Part shown: one piece after another, positions 6,570-13,168 of the stretch
How positions within the stretch are numbered: position 1 is the stretch's first letter
Layout: each line of letters begins with the position of its first letter
NCBI GenBank assembly: GCA_009908885.1
Contig: JAAAOL010000390.1
Location: 1 to 15,129 of the forward strand
Source: Bacteroidota bacterium
GTDB taxonomy: Bacteria; Bacteroidota; Rhodothermia; Rhodothermales; JAAAOL01
Length of the DNA stretch: 15,129 nucleotides
Direction: 5' to 3'
Notes under the pieces: model-generated
Seen by the model: only the letters and a program-made list of their open reading frames with translations
The model's database searches: none
What the model was told of the DNA's origin: nothing
Program-made: the position numbers and the translations under genes

Positions 6570-8897
6570 TTAGTCAGCGGGCTCCAGCAGGCCGACGTCG
6601 GCCAGGGCGGCGTCGAGTTCGTCGATCGTGGGATTTTTCATTTCGCGGTCGCCTACGACGACCATCGGAAACTTGACCTGCCCCTCGTTCATGGCGCGGA
6701 CCGCGTCTTCGGCGGCGGCGTCCTGTTCCACGTTGTGATAGGAGAACGGGATGCCGCGCCGCTCCAGGTAGGTGCGGAAGCCACTCGTGAGCGCGCACCA
6801 GTCGGCCCCGTAGACGTGCACCAGGCCGGACCGTCGCTGTCCGTTCGTGCGAGACGGCGTCTCGTCCTCGTCCTCCGCAGCCTCCTCCGACGTAGGCATG
6901 CGAAACAGCCCCGCACTCGCGCTGAAGGCGACCGCGTCCCCCACGAGCGTCAGCTCGTCGCCCGGCTGGAGGACGACGTCGGCGGAGGGGTCGTCCACCG
7001 TCTCGCCGTCGCGGCGGAGCGCCTTCACGATGATGTCGAACCGCTCGCCCAGCTTCAGTACGGCCAGCGGCTCTCCGGCGGCAGGAGCGCCGTCGCGGAC
7101 GACGACGGTGCGGGTGCTGCGGCCTTCGTCAGTCAGCTGGCAGACGATCGGGGCGCCGTCGCCCATCGTCTCGCGCAGCGCCACGTAGCCGCCGTCGCGC
7201 ATCGTCTCGACGTGGTGCTCGATCTCACCCGTTTCCACGCCGTAGTTGCGCAGCACGTCGGCGAAGAGCTGGACGATGCTCTCGAACTCGTCGGCGATGA
7301 CGCGGTCGATGCCCGCCGCCTCCAGCTCCTCGGCGTCGTGCAGGAAGCGGGTGCGCGCCAGGATGCGCATCGTCGGGTTGAGCATGCGCGCGACGGCCGT
7401 CACACGGTGGGACCACTCGGCATTGTCGTCGGCCAGCACCAGCAGCTTGGCCCGGTCGATGTTAGCCACCTCCAGCGTGTGGCGGCGGGTGGCGTCGCCG
7501 CGTAGCACCGGCAGCCCTTCCGCCTCGGCCTCGTCGGCGCGGGGCGGGCTGAGTGTGATGACGAGGTGCGGAATGCCCGAGCCGTGCATCACGCGGACGA
7601 GCCGCCGCGCCGCCCGCCCGTATCCGGCGACGATGACGTGGTCTTCGAGGTGGGCGTGCTCCTCGGGCAGCGCCTCCGGCTCGGGCGGAGCCGCCTCTCT
7701 CGCCTCCATGCGCGACTCCAGCTTGCGGGCGAGCCGCTGGCCCAGCCCCGTCAGGAAGGGCGTCAGGATCATCAGCACGACGGTGGCGGCGATGAACGTC
7801 TGCGCGCCCACCTCGGCCATGCCGGCCGGGGCCAGCCCCGCCTCGCGCCCGACGCGCTCCAGCACGAACGAGAACTCGCCCACCTGCCCGAGCAAGAGCG
7901 CCGAGGCCGTCGCCACGGGCACGCCGTAGCCGAGGGCGAGGGCGCTGAGGCCCGTCGTCAGCACCTTGATGACGAGCACCGCCACCACCACGCCGAGGAC
8001 GAGCGGCAGGTTCATCACCAGAAAATTGAGGTCCAGCAGCATGCCGACGGACACGAAGAAGGTGGCGCTGAAGAGGATCTGCAACGGCATGATTTCGCCG
8101 AAGGCGTGCTCGCTGAAGCGGCTCTCGCTCACGATCAGCCCGGCCAGAAACGCGCCCAGCGAGACGCTCACGCCCGCGAGACTCGTCAGGTACGCCGTGC
8201 CGAAGCAGATGGCGATGATGGCCAGCAGGAACAGCTCCTGCGAGCACGTGCGCGCCACCCGCTCCAGCACCAGCGGCATCACGCGCCGCGCCACGACCAG
8301 CACCAGCACGATCAGCGCCGCCGCCTTGCCGAGCGCCAGCGCCACCTCGCCGCCGGAGCCGCCCTGGCCGCTCAGCATCGGCACCAGCATCACCATGACG
8401 ATGATGGCGAGGTCCTGAAAGATGAGGAACCCCAGCCCGACCTGCCCCGTCGGCGAGTTCATCTCGCCCCGGTCGCCCAGCAGCTTCAGCACGATGGCCG
8501 TCGACGAGAGCGCGACCAGGAAGCCAGTGAAGAGAGCGGCCTGCCAGCTCACGCCGAAGGCCGAGAGGATGCCCACCGTGGCGCCCGTGGCCAGGAGCAC
8601 CTGCAGGCCGCCCCCGCCGAAAATCAGCTTTTTGATGCGCGCCAGCTTCTCCAGGCTGAACTCGATGCCGATGGTGAAGAGCAAGAGGATGACGCCCACC
8701 TCGGCCGCCGCGTCCACCAGCTCTTTGTCCTCGATCAGCGCCAGCCCGTTCGGGCCGATGATGATGCCTGCGATCAGGAAGCCGACGATGGGCACCAGCC
8801 CGAGCCGGTAGCCCACGTAGGCGATGACGGCTCCGGCCACGATGAGCGTGACCACCTCGATCAGAAACGGCGGAATGGCTCCAGCGGCGAAGATCAT
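6570..8897 (-). CDS. Kef-type K+/H+ antiporter fused to TrkA-N, TrkA-C and a C-terminal glutaredoxin domain
   Basis: The product has 775 residues. Residues about 10-390 hold roughly a dozen membrane segments of the monovalent cation:proton antiporter-2 family, with FQDLAII at 160-166 and LSSTAIVLKLL at 130-140 as in KefB/KefC. Residues 418-535 form a TrkA-N (RCK) domain (VIVAGYGRAARRLVRVM), which usually binds a nucleotide and gates the transporter. Residues about 575-660 form a TrkA-C domain. After an acidic linker (EEAAEDEDETPS, 671-682) comes an added glutaredoxin-fold domain at about 690-775, with VHVYGADWCALT (C701, monothiol: the second active-site cysteine is replaced) and KFPMVVVGD carrying the cis-proline. 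Kef proteins export K+ and acidify the cytoplasm during electrophile stress under thiol control; direct fusion to glutaredoxin fits that logic. It is the middle gene of the operon. No Shine-Dalgarno sequence is evident. Confidence 0.93.
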   Translation of the reverse strand: MIFAAGAIPPFLIEVVTLIVAGAVIAYVGYRLGLVPIVGFLIAGIIIGPNGLALIEDKELVDAAAEVGVILLLFTIGIEFSLEKLARIKKLIFGGGGLQVLLATGATVGILSAFGVSWQAALFTGFLVALSSTAIVLKLLGDRGEMNSPTGQVGLGFLIFQDLAIIVMVMLVPMLSGQGGSGGEVALALGKAAALIVLVLVVARRVMPLVLERVARTCSQELFLLAIIAICFGTAYLTSLAGVSVSLGAFLAGLIVSESRFSEHAFGEIMPLQILFSATFFVSVGMLLDLNFLVMNLPLVLGVVVAVLVIKVLTTGLSALALGYGVPVATASALLLGQVGEFSFVLERVGREAGLAPAGMAEVGAQTFIAATVVLMILTPFLTGLGQRLARKLESRMEAREAAPPEPEALPEEHAHLEDHVIVAGYGRAARRLVRVMHGSGIPHLVITLSPPRADEAEAEGLPVLRGDATRRHTLEVANIDRAKLLVLADDNAEWSHRVTAVARMLNPTMRILARTRFLHDAEELEAAGIDRVIADEFESIVQLFADVLRNYGVETGEIEHHVETMRDGGYVALRETMGDGAPIVCQLTDEGRSTRTVVVRDGAPAAGEPLAVLKLGERFDIIVKALRRDGETVDDPSADVVLQPGDELTLVGDAVAFSASAGLFRMPTSEEAAEDEDETPSRTNGQRRSGLVHVYGADWCALTSGFRTYLERRGIPFSYHNVEQDAAAEDAVRAMNEGQVKFPMVVVGDREMKNPTIDELDAALADVGLLEPAD

Positions 8898-8963
8898 GGG
8901 AGATCAGAAGGGTGGATGGTTGCGATTCGTGAAGTGGCGGCGGGCGGCGCGAACGCTCCCGCG

Positions 8964-10619
8964 TCAGAGGGCGGCGAGGTGGCGGTGCATGAAGTGGACG
9001 GCCACCGAGCCCTCGCCGACGGCCGAGGCGACGCGCTTTACGGAGTCGTGCCGCACGTCGCCCGCGACGAAGATGCCCGGCACGTTCGTCTCCAGCAGAA
9101 ACGGGTCGCGCTTGAGCGGCCAGTCGAGCAGGTGCTCGTCGTCCAGGTCGGGTCCGGTGAGGAGAAAGCCGCGCGCATCGCGGGCCACGAGGTCGCCCAG
9201 CCAGTCGGTCCGCGGCGCCGCGCCGATGAAGATGAACAGGAAGTGGGCCTCCACCTCTTCGATCGTGTCCGTGTCGCTGTGCACCAGCGTCAGCCGTTCC
9301 AGGCGGTCCGTGCCGTGGCAGGCCTGCACCTCGGTATGCAGCTGCACCTCGATCACGTCGCTCTCGGCGATCCGCTCCACGAGGTACTGGCTCATCTTGG
9401 CGCCCAGGTCGTCGCCGCGCACCAGCATGACGACGCGCCGGGCGTACTGGGCGAAGAACATGGCCGCCTGCCCCGCCGAGTTGCCCGCACCGACGATGTA
9501 GACGGCCTCGTTCTGGCAGTTCATCGCCTCGGTCATCGCCGCGCCGTAGTAGACGCCGCGCCCGGTCAGCGGCTCGATGCCGGGCACGCGCAGCCGCCGC
9601 CACGAGACGCCCATCGCCAGCATGAGGGCGTGGCACGACAGCTCGCTGCCGTCGCTCAGCGTCAGGTGCTTGTACGGCCCGTCGATGCGCAGGTGCTCCA
9701 CCTCCTGCGGCGCCAGCACCTCCACGCCGAAGCGCCGCGCCTGCGTCACGGCCCGCCGCGCCAGGTCGGCCCCGGAGAGCCCGGCGGGAAAGCCCAAATA
9801 GTTCTCGATGCGGCTGCTCGTCCCGGCCTGCCCGCCCGGCGCCTCGCGCTCGATGAGCACCGTCCGCAGCCCTTCCGATGCGCCGTAGACCGCCGAGGCC
9901 AATCCCGCCGGCCCCGCGCCCACGATGGCGAGGTCGTAGAACGGCTCCTGCGCCTGCGTCGACAGCCCCACGCGCTCTGCCAGCTGCGTCACCGATGGGG
10001 CCGTCAGCTGGCTCCCGTCCGGCAGCACCACCAGCGGCAGCTGCTCCGCGGCTCCGTTCGACCGGTCGAGCAGCGCCTGCGCCTCGTCGGACGCCTCGAC
10101 GTCCAGAAACGTGTACGGCACGTGGTTGCGCGCCAGAAAGTCCTTCAGCGCGTGCGACTGCGGCGACCACCGATCGCCCACCACGCGGACGCCCTGCACG
10201 CCGGGCCGGTAGCGCGCGCGCCAGTCGTGCAGCAGGTCGTCGAGCACCGGATAGAGCGTCTCCTCCGGCGGGTCCCACGGCTTGAGCAGGTAGTAGTCCA
10301 CCTGCGAGGTGTTGATCGCCGCGATGGCCGCTTCGGTGTCCGCGTAGGCCGTCAGCAGCGCCCGCTTGCTCTCCGGAAACCGCTCGCGCGCCTGCCGGAG
10401 CAGCGCGACGCCGTCCATCCGGGGCATCCGCTGGTCCGAGAGCACGAGCGCCACCGGGTCGCCGCGCCGCTGCAGTTCGTCCAGCACCTCCAGCGCGCTC
10501 GCGCCCGAGTCCGCCCGCAGGATGCGGTAGTCCTTCCCGTAGCGCCGCCGCACGTCACGCGCCACGGCGCGAAGCACCTGTGGGTCGTCATCGACCGTGA
10601 GAATAACCGGCTTGGCCAT
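8964..10619 (-). CDS. Response regulator fused to a glutaredoxin-fold domain and a thioredoxin-reductase-like flavoprotein
   Basis: The product has 551 residues. The receiver domain (1-125) has acidic residues D10-D12, phosphoacceptor D62 (VLSDQRMPRMDG), T90 and K113 (LLKPW). Residues 140-220 form a glutaredoxin-like fold (VRVVGDRWSPQSHALK, LPLVVLPDG) with no active-site cysteine. Residues 225-551 are thioredoxin-reductase-like: FAD-binding VGAGPAGLASAVYG (233-246), GGQAGTSSRIENYLGFPAG (262-280), nucleotide-binding VGAGNSAGQAAMFF (376-389) and IFVAGDVR (516-523). The redox CxxC of true thioredoxin reductase is replaced by GAAM (359-362), so it cannot reduce thioredoxin by the usual route. Databases name this architecture 'fused response regulator/thioredoxin-disulfide reductase'. 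It is first in the operon, 66 bases ahead of the antiporter gene. GAGGGGGAA about 10 bases upstream supports the start. The likely role is a redox- or NAD(P)H-sensing output module controlled by the operon's kinase. Confidence 0.92.
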   Translation of the reverse strand: MAKPVILTVDDDPQVLRAVARDVRRRYGKDYRILRADSGASALEVLDELQRRGDPVALVLSDQRMPRMDGVALLRQARERFPESKRALLTAYADTEAAIAAINTSQVDYYLLKPWDPPEETLYPVLDDLLHDWRARYRPGVQGVRVVGDRWSPQSHALKDFLARNHVPYTFLDVEASDEAQALLDRSNGAAEQLPLVVLPDGSQLTAPSVTQLAERVGLSTQAQEPFYDLAIVGAGPAGLASAVYGASEGLRTVLIEREAPGGQAGTSSRIENYLGFPAGLSGADLARRAVTQARRFGVEVLAPQEVEHLRIDGPYKHLTLSDGSELSCHALMLAMGVSWRRLRVPGIEPLTGRGVYYGAAMTEAMNCQNEAVYIVGAGNSAGQAAMFFAQYARRVVMLVRGDDLGAKMSQYLVERIAESDVIEVQLHTEVQACHGTDRLERLTLVHSDTDTIEEVEAHFLFIFIGAAPRTDWLGDLVARDARGFLLTGPDLDDEHLLDWPLKRDPFLLETNVPGIFVAGDVRHDSVKRVASAVGEGSVAVHFMHRHLAAL

Positions 10620-10856
10620 GCTGCTTTCCCCCTCGTTGTCGCACCGTGCGGCATCGTAGCACGACGCAACTTACGACATGGCGAGGGGCTTCACCACCCA
10701 CGGCGCGTCCGTCGACACCCTGTTACCACCGGCGGAGCGATCATGGGAGGTGCGCATGCGACGCAGGGATCCCATCAGAAGCGAAATGGACACGATCCGA
10801 GACAAGCTGGAAGCCACGACAGAACGGAGACGACGCGGCTAAGAGATGGGAGCGAA
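10620..10856. other. Intergenic region upstream of the redox operon
   Basis: The operon promoter must lie here or further upstream on the minus strand, but no convincing -35/-10 or TAnnTTTG pair was found. The only coding candidate is a 28-residue plus-strand frame at 10756-10842. Confidence 0.4.
10756..10842 (+). CDS. Possible 28-residue basic small protein
   Basis: The ATG at 10756 is preceded by GGAGG at 10746-10750 (5-base gap), one of the better ribosome binding sites in the window. It opens a 28-codon frame ending TAA at 10842. The product is highly charged and likely helical (starts MRRRDPIRSEMDTIR, ends ERRRRG). It lies on the plus strand in the gap between two minus-strand genes. 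No family is recognised. The frame could be chance, since short frames are common in GC-rich DNA; an overlapping 50-codon frame starting at 10743 looks less protein-like. Confidence 0.3.
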   Translation: MRRRDPIRSEMDTIRDKLEATTERRRRG

Positions 10857-11243
10857 TCAGAGGAGCGGCAGCGTGGCGGGCGGAATCGTCATTAAATACT
10901 GCTGCTCGAAGATCTCCTCGTGGATGCCAAACTCGCCCGTGCCGCGGAAGTTGACGGCGACGTACGGGCCGACGATACGCTTGACTTCGCCGATGCCGTA
11001 GTACGAGGGCTTCGGGCCGTAGTAGACGAGCTGACCTTTTTCGAAGTCCTTGGCCCTGCGCGCGCGCCGGTGGTAGGCCGGCACCACGGGAAGCAGCTCC
11101 AGCCGATACGGGCTCGATCCGTTTTTGACGCCTGAGGACTTCATCACATACTCGTTGATAATGGCCGGTTGGTACAACGCAGCAGGCGTATCAGGGTTCA
11201 CACGTCTTAGCGGTGGAACAAAAGAAGAGGTTGCTTTCTTCAT
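10857..11243 (-). CDS. Small unknown protein with SH3/KOW-like barrel
   Basis: The frame gives 128 residues from the ATG at 11243 (MKKATSSFVPPL). The C-terminal half, FEKGQLVYYGPKPSYYGIG followed by EVKRIVGPYVAVNFRGTGEF and GIHEEIFEQQYL, has the alternating strands and glycine turns of a small SH3/Tudor-like barrel, as in KOW or DUF3553-type domains that bind nucleic acid or RNA polymerase. The middle is basic (AYHRRARRAKDF). Third codon positions are GC-rich only after residue 34, so translation may really begin at the ATG at 11144 (MKSSGVKNGSSPYR), giving 95 residues. An upstream ATG at 11273 is also in frame. No clear Shine-Dalgarno sequence exists at any start. The gene is divergent from the next one. 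Function is unknown. Confidence 0.7.
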   Translation of the reverse strand: MKKATSSFVPPLRRVNPDTPAALYQPAIINEYVMKSSGVKNGSSPYRLELLPVVPAYHRRARRAKDFEKGQLVYYGPKPSYYGIGEVKRIVGPYVAVNFRGTGEFGIHEEIFEQQYLMTIPPATLPLL

Positions 11244-11365
11244 AGGGACGATGGGTCGCCCCCGCCCGGCCATGTCTGCGCCGGCCCCCCGACCACCCCG
11301 GCGGCCCGTTGCCCTCTACCGCTCCTCACCTCTCCCCACCCCGCTCTTATCACCAGGACCACCGT

Positions 11366-11656
11366 ATGGCCTACTACGCGTACAACGAAAAAATTCGAGA
11401 CCGCCAGGTCGGGCGCAACGCACAACTCTTCGCCCACGCGATCGCCGACTTGGAGACCGCCGAGGAACGGTATCCCTACCTGCGCATCCTCGTGAGCATC
11501 ATCGAGCAGGCACACCCCGAGTGGAACCAGGCCCCGAAGAAAGACCGGCAGATCGCCTACCTGGTGGACACGCTGAGCGACGGCGGCCTGGACGAGGATG
11601 AGGTGGCCGAGGTCGTCCGCGTGCGCGACGAGGAACGCGGCCATTTCTACGACTGA
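11366..11656 (+). CDS. DUF4290-like small protein
   Basis: The product has 96 residues and begins MAYYAYNEKIRDRQVGRNAQ. AGGA at 11355-11358 lies 7 bases before the ATG, which favours this start over the in-frame ATG at 11309. The opening YN...GRN.Q followed by a helical ERYPYLRILVSIIEQAHPEWNQ resembles the N-terminal half of DUF4290, a Bacteroidota-specific family of unknown function; that family is usually much longer (about 200 residues from memory), so this is a short member or a look-alike. The C-terminus is acidic (GGLDEDEVAEVVRVRDEE). It is predicted soluble and helical, and has no operon partner. Confidence 0.8.
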   Translation: MAYYAYNEKIRDRQVGRNAQLFAHAIADLETAEERYPYLRILVSIIEQAHPEWNQAPKKDRQIAYLVDTLSDGGLDEDEVAEVVRVRDEERGHFYD

Positions 11657-11658
11657 TG

Positions 11659-11676
11659 GCAGGACAGACGTCCTGC
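11659..11676 (+). terminator. Hairpin after the DUF4290-like gene
   Basis: A perfect 7-base stem (GCAGGAC / GTCCTGC) with loop AGAC begins 3 bases after the stop codon. No T run follows, so termination is uncertain. Confidence 0.35.
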
Positions 11677-11727
11677 GTGGTGGCCTCGTAGTGGCTTTCG
11701 GAAGCCCGTCGCCTGCGCGTGATCCCT

Positions 11728-11756
11728 TTTGTTCGCAGGTGACGATTGTAGTATTG
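11728..11756 (+). promoter_or_regulatory. Candidate promoter of the pilin-like gene
   Basis: TTTG at 11728-11731 and TAGTATTG at 11749-11756 are separated by 17 bases. The second element matches TAnnTTTG with one mismatch. A further loose -7 match, TATCTTTA, lies at about 11769-11776. The 11727-11780 stretch is AT-richer than its surroundings. Confidence 0.4.
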
Positions 11757-11808
11757 AAGGAAAGTCTTATCTTTACGATGTGCTCCTGCCACGTACGGAG
11801 GCCCTCCG

Positions 11809-12330
11809 ATGGGTCAACAGCAACTCCTCCTGCTCGTCCTGTGCGTCGTCACCGTCGGGGTGGCGACCACCGTCGGACTGTCCCTGTTTAGCGACGCGCA
11901 GCAGTCATCTGCCGAGGACGCTCTCGTCCAGGACGGTCTCACCCTCATCACCGACCTCCAGGCGTGGAAAGCTGCGGCGGCATCGTACGGCGGCGGGCAG
12001 GGCTCGGCAGGGTACGCCACGGCCTCCTTCGCCGCCATCGGGAAATCGCAGGCCGCGTATCCGCACGGCCTCGGCGGCACGTTTTACTTTCACGAGCGCC
12101 CGTCCGGCTGCTACGTCCTCGCCACGCGGGGCACGCACGTCCCCGAAGGCGGGTTTCTGCTAGGAGCCTATGCGCCCGGAACGGTAGAACGTTGCGCCCC
12201 GGCGCACGTCTTCGAGGGGGTGCTGTTTTCGAACGCCACCGCCGTGGCGACCGTCACCGGCCCCCGGGCTGAGGACATCTCGTGGCGGTTTCCCCGACAG
12301 GCCCCCGCTGCGAAACACGAATCGCCCTGA
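11809..12330 (+). CDS. Pilin-like membrane-anchored protein of unknown function
   Basis: The product has 173 residues and begins MGQQQLLLLVLCVVTVGVAT, a single hydrophobic helix right at the N-terminus as in type IV pilin-like or TadE-like proteins. The usual prepilin peptidase G/E site before the helix is absent. A hydrophilic region follows with DALVQDGLTLITDLQAWK, then GLGGTFYFHERPSGCYVLATRG. Cysteines C101 and C129 could form an extracytoplasmic disulfide. MGQQQLLL openings with this layout are familiar from hypothetical proteins in Rhodothermota/Bacteroidota genomes, where several often sit near secretion genes; here only one is present. GGAGG at about 11797-11801 supports the start. The domain is probably periplasmic and the anchor in the inner membrane. 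Function is unknown. Confidence 0.78.
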   Translation: MGQQQLLLLVLCVVTVGVATTVGLSLFSDAQQSSAEDALVQDGLTLITDLQAWKAAAASYGGGQGSAGYATASFAAIGKSQAAYPHGLGGTFYFHERPSGCYVLATRGTHVPEGGFLLGAYAPGTVERCAPAHVFEGVLFSNATAVATVTGPRAEDISWRFPRQAPAAKHESP

Positions 12331-12385
12331 TAACACGCCGCCCCCGCGATACGACATCCGTTCGAGGGAGTTGGGGGAAAAGGTT

Positions 12386-12430
12386 GGACGTGCGAAGGTG
12401 AACCGTCCACCCCTTCGACCCTTCACGTCC
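12386..12430 (-). terminator. Stem-loop between convergent genes, likely ruvC terminator
   Basis: A two-part stem pairs GGACGTG (12386-12392) with CACGTCC (12424-12430) and CGAAGG (12393-12398) with CCTTCG (12412-12417), with a 6-base bulge on one side. On the minus strand it is followed by AACCTTTTCCCCC. It lies about 85 bases beyond the ruvC stop codon and 55 beyond the stop of the convergent pilin-like gene. Confidence 0.45.
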
Positions 12431-12514
12431 ACACGAGCCGAAGGCGACGGAGTACGTCCGGCCATGTGTGGCTACGTCACCCCGCAACGATTCAGTCGGA
12501 TTGGACGAGAGCCG

Positions 12515-13063
12515 CTAGCTGATGCGGTCCGGGTTGGAGCGGGCGAAGCTGCTCCAGTCGCTATAGTGCGATCCGGCGTCGTCCGCCCCGGTGTGGCGGT
12601 GCGCATGGCAGAGCGCCACGGCCAGCGCGTCGGAGGCGTCGAGGCCCAGCTCGGGGTCGTCCGGCGTGATCGTCAGGATGGAGCGGACCATGTACCACAC
12701 CTGCTTCTTGGTGGCGTTGCCGTTGCCCGTCACGGCCTTCTTCACCTCCTTCGGCGTGTACTGCGTGACGGGCAGCCCCCGGTTTAGCAGCGGCAGCATG
12801 GCCGCCGCCTGCGCGCGCCCCAGCTTGAGCATGGATTGCGGGTTGCGCCCGTAGACCGGCATCTCGATGGCGCACTCATCGGGCTTGCAGCGCTCGATGA
12901 GGTCCAGCACGCGGTCATAGATCGCCTTGAGCCGCAGCTCGTGCGTGTCGAGGTCGTCCAGATGCATCACACCATACTCCTCCACCGCCTCGCCGTCGTC
13001 GGCCACCTCGATGAGGCCGTATCCGGTGTGACGCGAACCAGGATCGATGCCGAGGACGAGCAT
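12515..13063 (-). CDS. ruvC: Holliday junction resolvase RuvC
   Basis: The product has 182 residues, close to the usual length. RuvC is the endonuclease that cuts Holliday junctions symmetrically after RuvAB branch migration. The four acidic catalytic residues are all visible: D7 (LGIDPGSRHTGYG), E67 (AIEMPVYGRNPQS), D142 and D145 (DASDALAVALCHAH). QYTPKEVKKAVTGNGNATKKQV (split at 101-122) is the conserved basic DNA-binding region. The C-terminus (GADDAGSHYSDWSSFARSN) extends slightly beyond the core. No Shine-Dalgarno sequence is evident. The gene follows yebC on the same strand after a 105-base gap, the arrangement known from E. coli and others. Confidence 0.97.
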   Translation of the reverse strand: MLVLGIDPGSRHTGYGLIEVADDGEAVEEYGVMHLDDLDTHELRLKAIYDRVLDLIERCKPDECAIEMPVYGRNPQSMLKLGRAQAAAMLPLLNRGLPVTQYTPKEVKKAVTGNGNATKKQVWYMVRSILTITPDDPELGLDASDALAVALCHAHRHTGADDAGSHYSDWSSFARSNPDRIS

Positions 13064-13168
13064 GTGGCACGGGGTTGCGGGATGTAGGAAGAGCGAAGAG
13101 GAGCACGCGTCCGATGCGCGCGCCGCTGGAACGAATGCCGTTCAGCAACGACGACGCTGACCAGTGGC

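Noticed and set aside
7462..10278. Minus-strand open frame of 938 codons overlapping two operon genes
   Set aside because: It spans the gap between two well-supported genes in a different frame and its translation is low-complexity Arg/Gly/Ala. It is a shadow, not a fusion gene.
7566..10895. Plus-strand open frame of 1109 codons across the redox operon
   Set aside because: It is antisense to two genes with intact catalytic and membrane motifs. The translation is His/Arg/Ala/Gln-rich with no domain and no start signal; such long shadows are expected in GC-rich coding DNA.
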